Origin: Veillonella sp. KGMB01456
Lineage (GTDB): Bacteria; Bacillota; Negativicutes; Veillonellales; Veillonellaceae
Assembly (NCBI RefSeq): GCF_023051165.1
Contig: NZ_JALKIG010000004.1
Span: forward strand, 1 to 64,000
Length of the DNA stretch: 64,000 nucleotides
Reading direction: 5' to 3'
The notes under the pieces are model-generated. The model was not told the DNA's origin. It ran no database searches and worked only from the letters and a program-made list of their open reading frames with translations. Positions 28,892 through 37,179 of the stretch are shown here, piece after piece. The number at the start of each line of letters is the position of its first letter. The first letter of the stretch is position 1. A program made the translations under genes and the position numbers.

Positions 28892-29494
28892 TTACTTATT
28901 ACCTTTCCATATACTAACGCTCATACCATCACCTAAAGGATAAATGGTAGTATTAAATTTCGATTTATCTTCAACCATGTCCAAATATTCACGTAATCGT
29001 TTAACAATCGTTTTATAACGGTGCGGTGCTTCCTTATCGCCCCGCACATAGCCTCTGAAGAGGACATTATCCGCCAAAACAACGGCCCCCGGCGCCAAAT
29101 GAGACTCTATGAGCTCCAGTTGCTTACCGTATTGACCTTTCGGCCCATCCAGAAATACCAAGTCAAACGTGCCTTCCAGCTTAGTCAGTACTTCGTTGGC
29201 ATCTCCCAAATGCAAAGTGATGTTATCCTTGTACTCGGACTGACCGATATATTGCTTAGCCATATTATGTCGTTGTTCGTCCAATTCAATGGACACAATC
29301 TCCGCATCTTTAGCCGCATGTTTTGCCAAAAGAAGTGTCGAATAACCGATGGCGGTCCCCACTTCGAGAACCCGCGACGGCTCGTACAAACCGATTAATT
29401 CTTCAAATAAATGGACTTCCGATTCGCGTAAAATCGGCACTTTATTGAGTATCGCATAAATGCGTTGCTCATTCAAAATTTCCTTTAATTGCAT
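28892..29494 (-). CDS. trmR: tRNA 5-hydroxyuridine methyltransferase
   Basis: A 200-residue class I methyltransferase of the catechol-O-methyltransferase-like family (YrrM). The AdoMet loop is VLEVGTAIGYSTLLLAKHA, and VFLDGPKGQYGKQLELIESH followed by VVLADNVLFRGYV supplies metal-binding acidic residues. In B. subtilis this protein, TrmR, makes 5-methoxyuridine-34 from ho5U. The adjacency to trhP matches the Bacillus order. Confidence 0.85.
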   Translation of the reverse strand: MQLKEILNEQRIYAILNKVPILRESEVHLFEELIGLYEPSRVLEVGTAIGYSTLLLAKHAAKDAEIVSIELDEQRHNMAKQYIGQSEYKDNITLHLGDANEVLTKLEGTFDLVFLDGPKGQYGKQLELIESHLAPGAVVLADNVLFRGYVRGDKEAPHRYKTIVKRLREYLDMVEDKSKFNTTIYPLGDGMSVSIWKGNK

Positions 29495-29505
29495 AGCTCA
29501 CACCA

Positions 29506-30513
29506 CTATTCCCCATAAATTGATTCTACCACTTTCATATGTTCTTCGTATGTTTTAGTAAAGTGGTGATGACCTTCTTTATCCGCTACAAAGAAGAGAT
29601 AATCCGTACTTGGCGCATTGAGTACCGCTTCCATGGATTTCATGCCCGGATTGGCAATCGGTCCCGGCGGTAAGCCTACGTGCATGTACGTATTATACGG
29701 ACTCGGTAACTTTGTATCTTCAATCGATATATGAGGCTTAGGGTAACCTAAAATATACTGAATGCTGGCACAGGATTGCAGGGGCATACCGATTTGCAAA
29801 CGTTTAAGGAATACGGCCGCAATAATCGGACGATCTTCATCAAAGAGTGCTTCTTTTTCTACCAAAGAGGCCAAGGTGATGAATTCAAAAATCGTCATAT
29901 GCTTAGCTTCAATTTGAGCACGAATTTCCGGCGTCAATTGCTTATTCATTTCGCCGGCCATGCGTTTTAAAATTTCTTCCGGCGTGCTGCCTACGGGAAT
30001 TTCATAGGTACTTGGGAATAAGAAGCCTTCAACACGGTAGTCGACTTTCGCCGGTCCGTACATATATTGATACGGTACATAGGTCTTGGCTTTTTCTAAA
30101 AAAGCTTCTTTCGGGCCCAGGCCGTCTTTTTCTAATTCATCGGCAATTTGCTGAATCGTATAGCCTTCCGGAATGATGACTTTAATTTCTTGCAATTTAC
30201 CCTTTTGCAATAAGGCGATTACCTGACGCAAGCTGGCGTTTTGAGGAATCTGATAGTACCCTTGCTGCAATTTATCCATAGAACCGGTCAACCTAAGTGC
30301 CAAACGAAAGGTAGTTGGCGAACTGATGATACCTTTCTCATAAAGCATATCACCGATTTCGGCGCCCGTTTGATCTTTATCAACAGTAAATACTACATCC
30401 TGCGGCGTACCGGCCACAGAATTCGGTTTTAAATACATAGTAATCATGGCGATGCAAAGAATCAGAACAACGCCGATGACGCCAATTCCAATCCACTTCA
30501 CACGTCTATCCAT
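29506..30513 (-). CDS. mltG: Endolytic murein transglycosylase MltG
   Basis: MltG (YceG) is a membrane-anchored lytic transglycosylase that cuts nascent glycan strands. The 335 residues have one N-terminal membrane helix (about 5-27), a LysM-like region (IIPEGYTIQQIADEL) and the catalytic domain with Glu in LASLVEKEALFDEDRPIIA, followed by LQSCASIQYILG and PYNTYMHVGLPPGPIANPG. Upstream is a strong GC-rich hairpin (30565-30589) and then the DUF1292 gene. Confidence 0.94.
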   Translation of the reverse strand: MDRRVKWIGIGVIGVVLILCIAMITMYLKPNSVAGTPQDVVFTVDKDQTGAEIGDMLYEKGIISSPTTFRLALRLTGSMDKLQQGYYQIPQNASLRQVIALLQKGKLQEIKVIIPEGYTIQQIADELEKDGLGPKEAFLEKAKTYVPYQYMYGPAKVDYRVEGFLFPSTYEIPVGSTPEEILKRMAGEMNKQLTPEIRAQIEAKHMTIFEFITLASLVEKEALFDEDRPIIAAVFLKRLQIGMPLQSCASIQYILGYPKPHISIEDTKLPSPYNTYMHVGLPPGPIANPGMKSMEAVLNAPSTDYLFFVADKEGHHHFTKTYEEHMKVVESIYGE

Positions 30514-30564
30514 ACATTAAAAACTCCTTATGAAACATGCTGTCAAAAATGATTATAAACATAC

Positions 30565-30589
30565 GAAAGAGGGGCGTGGCCCCTCTTTC
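30565..30589. terminator. Strong GC hairpin between DUF1292 and mltG
   Basis: An 11-base perfect stem GAAAGAGGGGC/GCCCCTCTTTC with a three-base loop. On neither strand is it followed by a real T-run, so partial termination, mRNA processing or stabilisation are all possible. Confidence 0.45.
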
Positions 30590-30608
30590 CCTTTTAACCT
30601 ATACCCGA

Positions 30609-30902
30609 TTATTCTTCAACAAAATCGTCTTCATAAATAGCAAGAACCGCTTCGAATTCTTCTTCGGTCGGATCTACATAGACGTCTTCACCATCTTCCG
30701 TATCGATACGGGAAATGATAGCTTCCGGTTCTTCGTGGCATTTGCACCCCGGTTCACAGTCTTCCGGTGGCAATGAAACTAATACGGCAAAACGTTTACC
30801 GTCATAGTTGATGACCATATCTTCTTCGTAATGCGTTTCATGCCCTTCATCGTCTGTAAATGTAACAACCGTCACTTCGCCTTCATAATCTAAATCTGCC
30901 AT
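30609..30902 (-). CDS. DUF1292 domain protein (YrzB-like)
   Basis: A 97-residue, strongly acidic protein of the DUF1292 family, usually between ruvX and mltG in Firmicutes. TVVTFTDDEGHETHYEEDMV and the closing acidic run are typical. A CEPGCKCHEE patch near 53-62 gives three closely spaced Cys, which could bind a metal; that is conjecture. Confidence 0.85.
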   Translation of the reverse strand: MADLDYEGEVTVVTFTDDEGHETHYEEDMVINYDGKRFAVLVSLPPEDCEPGCKCHEEPEAIISRIDTEDGEDVYVDPTEEEFEAVLAIYEDDFVEE

Positions 30903-30912
30903 GGTATCCTCC

Positions 30913-31335
30913 TTATTTGATTAAATTACTACGACTGTCTAAATAACCTTGTAAAATAACAACCGCCGCCATTTTATCAATAACATCCTTGCGTTTCTTA
31001 CGACTCACATCGGCCGCAATCAAGGAACGTTCGGCCATAACGGTAGAGAGTCGTTCATCCCAAAACTTAACAGGTACATCGATGACTTCCTGCATTTTAG
31101 CGACAAACTCTTCCGTTTTTAGCGCACGATCGCCCTTAGTGCCGTTCATATTCTTGGGCATGCCCACCACGATTTCTTCTACTTCATACTCCGTAATCAG
31201 TTCCTGTAATCGCGAGAAATCCCGTTCTAAGGAAGTGCGCCGTATTGTTTCGATACCTTGAGCCGTCATGTACAAAGCGTCACTACACGCGACGCCGATA
31301 GTACGACTGCCCACATCCAACGACATAATTCGCAT
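30913..31335 (-). CDS. ruvX: Holliday junction resolvase-like protein RuvX/YqgF
   Basis: A 140-residue RNase-H-fold nuclease of the YqgF family, linked to pre-16S rRNA 5' processing. All family motifs are present: [50 protein letters not shown] and [17 protein letters not shown]. It overlaps the ireB stop by one base. Confidence 0.94.
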   Translation of the reverse strand: MRIMSLDVGSRTIGVACSDALYMTAQGIETIRRTSLERDFSRLQELITEYEVEEIVVGMPKNMNGTKGDRALKTEEFVAKMQEVIDVPVKFWDERLSTVMAERSLIAADVSRKKRKDVIDKMAAVVILQGYLDSRSNLIK

Positions 31336-31592
31336 TATAGTTTCTTAGCCTTTACATACTCATTAACCAATTCTTCGATGAGCTCATCACGATCCAAGCG
31401 ACGAATCATGCTGCGCGCATTGTTGTAGCTGGTAATGTAGGTAGGCTCGCCGGAGATAAGAAAACCTACTATTTGTTCCACCGGGTTATATCCCTTTTCC
31501 TGCAAAGCGTGATATACATCACGTAACACTTCACTGGCGGAAGGAACATCATTTACTTTCTGAAACATCATAGTTTCATCTGATACACTCAT
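31335..31592 (-). CDS. ireB: IreB family regulatory phosphoprotein
   Basis: An 85-residue UPF0297 (YrzL) protein. In Enterococcus IreB is a substrate of the PASTA kinase IreK and modulates cephalosporin tolerance. [20 protein letters not shown] and [20 protein letters not shown] are characteristic. Thr residues near the N-terminus (SVSDETMMF) are candidate phosphorylation sites. Standard place between alaS and ruvX. Confidence 0.92.
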   Translation of the reverse strand: MSVSDETMMFQKVNDVPSASEVLRDVYHALQEKGYNPVEQIVGFLISGEPTYITSYNNARSMIRRLDRDELIEELVNEYVKAKKL

Positions 31593-31672
31593 GCTAAAGC
31601 CTCCTTTATAGAGTGATTCGGCTTAACCGATTGGCTAAGCCCTCACCGACAGACTATTAATCTGGCATACTT

Positions 31673-34282
31673 CTATTTTACCATAGAAAGGATAGTTTCT
31701 TTACCTTTTTCTAAAGCATTTTGTAAGGCACTTGGATTTTTACCGCCCGCTTGTGCCATATCAGGGCGTCCGCCGCCGTTACCGCCGGCTGCCTGAGCCG
31801 TTGCTTTAACGATGTTACCGGCGTGGAACCCGGCTTTAACGGCATCTTTGGTAGCCATGCAGACAAAGTTAACTTTGTCGTCACCAGCCATCCCCAATAA
31901 AACGATACCGGAACCGATTTTATCGCGAACCATATCGGCCGTGCTGCGAAGTTCATCCATATCGGCTGCTTTTACATCGGCTACTACGGCTTTGAATTCA
32001 CCGGCATCAAAAGCGGTGTTCAATACCGCATCAAGACCGCCGGACATCAATTCTTTACGAGCTGCTGCCAATTCGTGTTCCAATTGCTTCGTTTCTTCCA
32101 CGAGCTGCTGTGCACGGGCTACGATATCTTCCGGTTTCGTTTTAAGAAGCGTTGCCACTTCGCGAAGTTCAGCCTGTTCTTTTTGAGCTAACTGCAACGC
32201 TGCTTCGCCGGTTACCGCTTCGATACGACGTACACCGGAGCCGATACCGCCTTCCGACAAGATACGGAATGTGCCGATTACAGCGGTGTTCACAACATGG
32301 GAACCACCGCAGAGTTCGATACTGAAATCAGGTACGGTAACTACGCGTACGCGGTCACCATATTTTTCACCGAAGAGTGCCATAGCGCCTAATTTTTTAG
32401 CTTCGTCCATGGACATTTCTTGGATGTTCAAGCTCACGGCTTTTAAGATTTCACCGTTTACCAAATCAGTAATTTGTTGCAATTCTTCAGCTGTTACCGG
32501 AGAGAAATGAGTAAAGTCAAAGCGCAAACGATCCGGCATAACTAAGGAACCGGCCTGATTTACGTGATTGCCCAATACTTGTTTCAAAGCGGCATGCAAT
32601 AAATGGGTAGCCGTGTGGTTACGAGCCATGGCAAGGCGACGAGTGGTGTCCACTTCGAACTGAACCGTATCGCCTACCTGCAAATTACCTTCCACAATGG
32701 TACCTACATGGTAGGTTGTGCCTTCCGGTAATTTCTTGGTCGTATGAACTTCCATTTTACCCATAGGGCCTACGATAAAGCCTGTATCGCCTAACTGACC
32801 GCCCCCTTCAGCGTGGAACGGCGTAGTGCGTACGATGAGAGTGACTTCCATGCCGTCCGACGCACTGTCAAGGCGAGTAGCGCCTTCACCAAGCATAAGG
32901 ACTTCAGAGGAAGTAGCGGATTCATCATCGGTCAACTTTTCATCGCGAAGGAAGGTAATGTCCGGAGTAGCCACTTTGGCATCTACGTCTTCACGAGCCG
33001 CACGGGCACGAGCACGCTGTTCCGCCATAGCACTTTCAAAACCGGCCATATCGATGGTAAGGCCTGCTTCGCCGGCAATTTCTTCCGTAAGTTCCCAAGG
33101 GAATCCGTACGTATCATATAATTTGAATACTTCGGCACCGGGAACTTCCGTAGCTTTAGCTTCTTTTAATTCGTTAATCAAAGCACCGAGCATATCGAGG
33201 CCTTGTGCCAAAGTCTGGTTGAAACGATCTTCTTCATTGGCTACAACGCGTTTGATGAAGTCGTGTTTTTCAATAAGACCCGGTACGCCGGAGCCTAAAA
33301 TGTCGATAACCACGTCCACCAAATCGGTCAAGAAACGACCTTCGATACCGAGTAAACGACCGTGACGTACGGCACGGCGCAAAATACGGCGCAATACATA
33401 ACCGCGACCTTCATTGGACGGTAAAACGCCGTCGCTGATGAGTACGGTAATGGCGCGCGCATGGTCGCCGATAACTTTGAGGGATACGTCCGTATTGGCG
33501 TCGGTGTGATAGGTTACCTTAGCCATTTCAGCCGCTTTTTCAATGATTGGGAAAATTAAATCCGTTTCAAAGTTGCTTTCTTTATTCTGTAATACGGATG
33601 CCAAACGTTCGAGACCGGCACCGGTATCAATATTTTTCTTTTCAAGCGGTACATATTCACCGTCAGCGGTACGGTTAAATTGAGTGAACACGAGGTTCCA
33701 AATTTCAAGATAACGATCGCAATCACAGCCCGGTGCACAATCCGGTTCACCGCAACCGCGAGATTCGCCGAGGTCGTAGAAAATTTCGCTGTCCGGACCG
33801 CAAGGACCTTCCCCGATTTCCCAGAAGTTATCTTCCAAGCGGGTAATGTGGTCTTCCGGCATACCTACTTCTTTATGCCAAATATCGTAAGCTTCCTGAT
33901 CATCAGGATATACGGTTACATATAAACGATTTTTGTCGAGTTTAATAACTTCGGTCAAAAATTCCCAAGCCCAATGAATGGCGTCTTTTTTGAAATAATC
34001 GCCGAACGAGAAGTTGCCGAGCATTTCAAAAAAAGTATGATGACGCGCCGTGCGGCCTACGTTTTCAATATCGCCGGTACGAATACATTTCTGGCATGTG
34101 GTGACACGCGTACGAGGCGGTACCAATTTACCCGTAAAGAACGGTTTTAACGGTGCCATGCCGGCGCCGATTAATAACAACGAAGGATCGTTTTCCGGAA
34201 TTAAGGAAAAACTGTCTAAGATTAAATGTTGTTTGCTTTCAAAAAATTTTAAATAAGCCTGACGCAGCTCATTACCCTTCAT
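31673..34282 (-). CDS. alaS: Alanine-tRNA ligase
   Basis: The 869-residue class II synthetase has the catalytic domain (about 1-360, with GAGMAPLKPFFTGKL and RTARHHTFFEMLGNFSFGDY), editing domain with HTATHLLHAAL and the zinc/editing motif ELCGGSHV, and the C-Ala region with GGGRPDMAQAGG. A Cys-rich insert, GCGEPDCAPGCDCDRYLEIW near 175-195, is the normal lineage variant. No T-box is seen before it; a simple promoter at 34319-34348 drives the operon. Confidence 0.97.
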   Translation of the reverse strand: MKGNELRQAYLKFFESKQHLILDSFSLIPENDPSLLLIGAGMAPLKPFFTGKLVPPRTRVTTCQKCIRTGDIENVGRTARHHTFFEMLGNFSFGDYFKKDAIHWAWEFLTEVIKLDKNRLYVTVYPDDQEAYDIWHKEVGMPEDHITRLEDNFWEIGEGPCGPDSEIFYDLGESRGCGEPDCAPGCDCDRYLEIWNLVFTQFNRTADGEYVPLEKKNIDTGAGLERLASVLQNKESNFETDLIFPIIEKAAEMAKVTYHTDANTDVSLKVIGDHARAITVLISDGVLPSNEGRGYVLRRILRRAVRHGRLLGIEGRFLTDLVDVVIDILGSGVPGLIEKHDFIKRVVANEEDRFNQTLAQGLDMLGALINELKEAKATEVPGAEVFKLYDTYGFPWELTEEIAGEAGLTIDMAGFESAMAEQRARARAAREDVDAKVATPDITFLRDEKLTDDESATSSEVLMLGEGATRLDSASDGMEVTLIVRTTPFHAEGGGQLGDTGFIVGPMGKMEVHTTKKLPEGTTYHVGTIVEGNLQVGDTVQFEVDTTRRLAMARNHTATHLLHAALKQVLGNHVNQAGSLVMPDRLRFDFTHFSPVTAEELQQITDLVNGEILKAVSLNIQEMSMDEAKKLGAMALFGEKYGDRVRVVTVPDFSIELCGGSHVVNTAVIGTFRILSEGGIGSGVRRIEAVTGEAALQLAQKEQAELREVATLLKTKPEDIVARAQQLVEETKQLEHELAAARKELMSGGLDAVLNTAFDAGEFKAVVADVKAADMDELRSTADMVRDKIGSGIVLLGMAGDDKVNFVCMATKDAVKAGFHAGNIVKATAQAAGGNGGGRPDMAQAGGKNPSALQNALEKGKETILSMVK

Positions 34283-34318
34283 GAGTTTCAGCCTCCTAAA
34301 TAAATATGAATTCTCTTT

Positions 34319-34348
34319 ATTATAAGCCTTATTGTCTATGTTTGTCTA
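34319..34348 (-). promoter_or_regulatory. Promoter of the alaS operon
   Basis: On the minus strand TAGACA (34343-34348), an 18-base spacer and a perfect TATAAT (34319-34324), about 40 bases before alaS. Confidence 0.75.
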
Positions 34349-34362
34349 TTTTTTAGTTATGC

Positions 34363-35169
34363 CTATTTTCGGTCGCGCGCCACCGTAACGGCAAAAGTTA
34401 AGGCGTAGCCCAGAATTGCCACCAGCACGATGGTCCCGCCCGGTGCCAAATCATATTCAAAAGCCCCCAAAAGTCCAAGGCTGACGCTGGCTAATGAATA
34501 AATTTCACTGATTATGAGCGTTTGGCCAAAACCACGACGCCATAAATGGGCAGCCGCTACCGGTACAATCATGAGTGCCCCGATAAGCAAAATCCCGACA
34601 ATGGTCATCCCCATAACCACTACTAAGGCGGTCAAAATAGCGAAGAGCATATTGATGCGCCCAACGGCAATCCCCGCAGTCACGGCAATCTGTTCGTCAA
34701 AAGCGGTAAATAATAATTTCGAATACATAAAATATACGGTCAGAGCCACAACGACGGCCACCCCGGCAATTGTCATAATATCCGTATCCGTTACGGTCAA
34801 AATACTGCCGAACAGAAAGTTCAAAAGGCCCGTACTCGGCATTTTAGTCATAGTCGCAAAGATTACGGCCAAGGCCAAGCCGGTGTAAAAGAATAAGGCC
34901 AAAATCATGTCGGTATATTGGTTCTGACGACGGCGCACCAACTCAATACCGATAGCCGTAAGCACTGTTAATATAGCGGCGCCCAAAGGCGGATAAATGG
35001 ATAATAACGAAGCCCCTGTAACGCCCGCAAAGGCTACGTGGCCGAGCCCTTCACTTAAGAGCGATTGTCGTTTAATAACGATAAAGGTGCCGATTAAAGG
35101 ACACATTAAGGCTACAATTAAACCGGCCATAAAGGCTCGTTGCATAAATTCATAGGTAAATATATCCAC
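34363..35169 (-). CDS. Metal ABC transporter permease, ZnuB/MntB family
   Basis: A 268-residue ABC-3 family permease with eight or so membrane helices, including GLGHVAFAGVTGASLLSIYP and GILLIGALMIVPVAAAHL. The family imports zinc or manganese. It begins one base after the ATPase stop. No substrate-binding lipoprotein gene is present here, so the metal is not assignable and the binding protein must be encoded elsewhere. Confidence 0.9.
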   Translation of the reverse strand: MDIFTYEFMQRAFMAGLIVALMCPLIGTFIVIKRQSLLSEGLGHVAFAGVTGASLLSIYPPLGAAILTVLTAIGIELVRRRQNQYTDMILALFFYTGLALAVIFATMTKMPSTGLLNFLFGSILTVTDTDIMTIAGVAVVVALTVYFMYSKLLFTAFDEQIAVTAGIAVGRINMLFAILTALVVVMGMTIVGILLIGALMIVPVAAAHLWRRGFGQTLIISEIYSLASVSLGLLGAFEYDLAPGGTIVLVAILGYALTFAVTVARDRK

Positions 35170-35170
35170 G

Positions 35171-35887
35171 TTAACCTCCTATATGCCATGCGAGCGGCGT
35201 ATTCTTATGGCTTTTCAAAAATCCTTGGCTGTCGCCGTTATAACAAACGTGACGGTCGATACAAATTACCTGGTCAGCTTCCTTACAGGCATCCTCAATA
35301 TCATGGGTAACCATAATAATCGTCATACCCTTGTCACATAAACTGCGCAAGAGCTGAAAAATATGAGCACTCACTTGAAAATCAATACCGCTGGTCGGTT
35401 CATCCAAAAGCAAGTATTTCGGATTTCGCGCCAAGGCCTGAGCAATCATGACGCGCTGCTGTTGGCCACCGCTCAAATCACCGATGCGGCGATGGGTAAA
35501 TTCAGCCATCCCCACTTGAGCCAAGGCTTCATGAGCTTTGGCCTTCCGTTCCGCGCGGCCCATACCGCGAATACGTAAACCCAACTCCACAATTTCACCG
35601 CAAGTAGCCGGAAACTGAGCGGCATTTTTGTTATAAATCTGCGGCACCAAATGAAGGAGACCTTTTTGTTGTGCCTCGCTTACCGAATAACCGTCAATCG
35701 TAATTTGACCGCTTGCCGGTTTTAAAAGCCCCGCAATGAGGCGTAAAAAGGTTGTCTTCCCCGCCCCGTTAGGACCTACGATAACCGTAAAATCCCCTTC
35801 CGGAATCGTCAGCGACACTTCACTGATTACTGTGTCCTGCTCATAATTAAACTGTACCTTAGCGACAGTAATTTCTCCCATCCGCAA
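35171..35887 (-). CDS. Metal ABC transporter ATP-binding protein, ZnuC/MntA family
   Basis: A 238-residue ABC ATPase: Walker [15 protein letters not shown], signature LSGGQQQRVMIAQALA, Walker B YLLLDEPTSGID and H-loop MVTHDIEDA. It pairs with the permease directly downstream. The gene starts about 20 bases after the terminator of the NlpC/P60 gene; no clear Zur or MntR box was identified. Confidence 0.9.
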   Translation of the reverse strand: MRMGEITVAKVQFNYEQDTVISEVSLTIPEGDFTVIVGPNGAGKTTFLRLIAGLLKPASGQITIDGYSVSEAQQKGLLHLVPQIYNKNAAQFPATCGEIVELGLRIRGMGRAERKAKAHEALAQVGMAEFTHRRIGDLSGGQQQRVMIAQALARNPKYLLLDEPTSGIDFQVSAHIFQLLRSLCDKGMTIIMVTHDIEDACKEADQVICIDRHVCYNGDSQGFLKSHKNTPLAWHIGG

Positions 35888-35907
35888 AACCTCACTTTAT
35901 AGGCTAA

Positions 35908-35931
35908 AAGAGGAGGCATGGGCCTCCTCTT
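35908..35931 (-). terminator. Terminator of the NlpC/P60 gene
   Basis: AAGAGGAGGC pairs perfectly with GCCTCCTCTT around ATGG, followed on the minus strand by TTTTAG. The downstream ABC genes start about 20 bases later and might depend on read-through. Confidence 0.75.
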
Positions 35932-35945
35932 CAAAATATCTTAAT

Positions 35946-36014
35946 TTGACATAATGCAATATTTCGCATTCACATAATGTAATGTTGTTCATTTACATTA
36001 CGCGTTTGGCACCG
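35946..36014 (-). repeat. 23-bp degenerate tandem repeat spanning the NlpC/P60 stop codon
   Basis: Three adjacent 23-base units start at 35946, 35969 and 35992. Units one and two share TT.ACATAATG.AAT.TT. The third, more diverged (TTTACATTACGCG...), holds the stop and last codons of the gene. Confidence 0.6.
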
Positions 36015-36934
36015 ATATAACGCTCGCCCCAATAACTGTCATTAACACTGGCTATGGCTACGCCACTACTGGAAGTGGCACTGATAAATTTACCGTCGCC
36101 GATATAAATCCCCGAATGGGATACGCCCTCTTCATAGGTTTGGAAAAACACTAAATCACCGGGCTGCAAATTATGCTTCCCGATTTTCTGGCCTACCAAA
36201 TATTGTTCATCCGCACTGCGCGGCAAATCAATCCCTGATTTGGCAAATACATAGCGCACATAGCCGGAGCAGTCAAAGCCCTGCGGGGTAGCGCCGCCGA
36301 ATACATACGGCACACCGCGATAACGTTCCGCTTCAGTAATAATTTCACTGATAGACTTTGATACTTTACCGGTTTTAGTAAAAATAAAGTCCGGAGCGAT
36401 TGGATCGAGAATACCGTTTGTCGGTGTCTTTGACTTTATCGTAGCGGTATTTTTCTTGGCTACCGCTTGTACTTTCGCATCGCCGTTTTTATTTGACTTG
36501 TTATTTTTTACCTTAGTCTTTTTAGTCGTTTTGGCAGCCGTTGTATCGGTTGCTGCTGCAGTCTTTTTCTGAACCGTAGCTTTACGACCGGCCGCCATTT
36601 CAGCGGCAATCTTATCATCAGACATACGGCCCAAACCGGCTACCACATGTTCATCAAGCTCTTTACCCATTAATTTCTTATAAGTAACAGCATCTAAAAC
36701 ACCGTTCACCGGTAAATTGTTATCTTTTTGATATAGGCGTACTGCCCATTTGGTATTGGCATCATACTCGCCATTGAGTCGTGCATTATATCCGGCTGCA
36801 ATCAACTTCTTCTGAATAGCCGAAATGTCGCCGCCTTTAGCGCCATACGTATACCCGGCCGCACTGACAAATTGCGTGCTGACCATTAACATTACTGCCG
36901 CTGTGATGGCGACTTTTCTTTTAATTGATTTCAT
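35993..36934 (-). CDS. Secreted NlpC/P60 peptidase with peptidoglycan-binding domain
   Basis: A 313-residue protein. After a signal peptide (about 1-26, cleavage near VSAA), residues 32-92 form a type 1 peptidoglycan-binding domain (GGDISAIQKKLIAAGY, GVLDAVTYKKLMG). A Lys/Thr-rich linker (about 115-175) leads to an NlpC/P60 domain with the catalytic Cys in QGFDCSGYVRYVFAKSG and His in GVSHSGIYIGDGKFISA. Such enzymes cut the stem peptide. An extended -10 promoter precedes it. Confidence 0.92.
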   Translation of the reverse strand: MKSIKRKVAITAAVMLMVSTQFVSAAGYTYGAKGGDISAIQKKLIAAGYNARLNGEYDANTKWAVRLYQKDNNLPVNGVLDAVTYKKLMGKELDEHVVAGLGRMSDDKIAAEMAAGRKATVQKKTAAATDTTAAKTTKKTKVKNNKSNKNGDAKVQAVAKKNTATIKSKTPTNGILDPIAPDFIFTKTGKVSKSISEIITEAERYRGVPYVFGGATPQGFDCSGYVRYVFAKSGIDLPRSADEQYLVGQKIGKHNLQPGDLVFFQTYEEGVSHSGIYIGDGKFISATSSSGVAIASVNDSYWGERYIGAKRVM

Positions 36935-37009
36935 AGTACTATCCTCAAACTAGTCTCTGAGTACCCATACTTCAACAGGTTCTCCTTACGTCAAAACTGT
37001 CTTCTTATA

Positions 37010-37018
37010 ATTATACCA
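37010..37018 (-). promoter_or_regulatory. Extended -10 promoter of the NlpC/P60 gene
   Basis: TGGTATAAT on the minus strand, about 75 bases before the ATG. No good -35 box; same TGNTATAAT form as at tgt, ruvC and lpxI. Confidence 0.55.
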
Positions 37019-37091
37019 CAAATAGTTTGCAGATGACTATTAACTAGCCTTAGACAGCTATATTATTTACTCATTACACTTCGCTTAGGCG

Positions 37092-37179
37092 TATTATCAG
37101 CTTCATTTTACTGTATTATACGCTTCCACTTACTGTATTATAAACCTCGTTTTGGTGCATTATTATGCCCTTGCGATTG
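37092..37179 (-). repeat. 22-bp tandem repeat spanning the glycosyltransferase stop codon
   Basis: Four consecutive 22-base units start at 37092, 37114, 37136 and 37158. The two outer (37092, 37114) are very alike: TATTAT, then GCTTC and TTACTG. The third contains the stop codon; the fourth (CATTATTATGCC...) is wholly coding. A looser fifth copy may precede at about 37061. Confidence 0.7.

Noticed and set aside
37092-37179. CRISPR array
   Set aside because: Units are adjacent with no spacers, only four or five in number, overlap a coding sequence and have no cas genes nearby.
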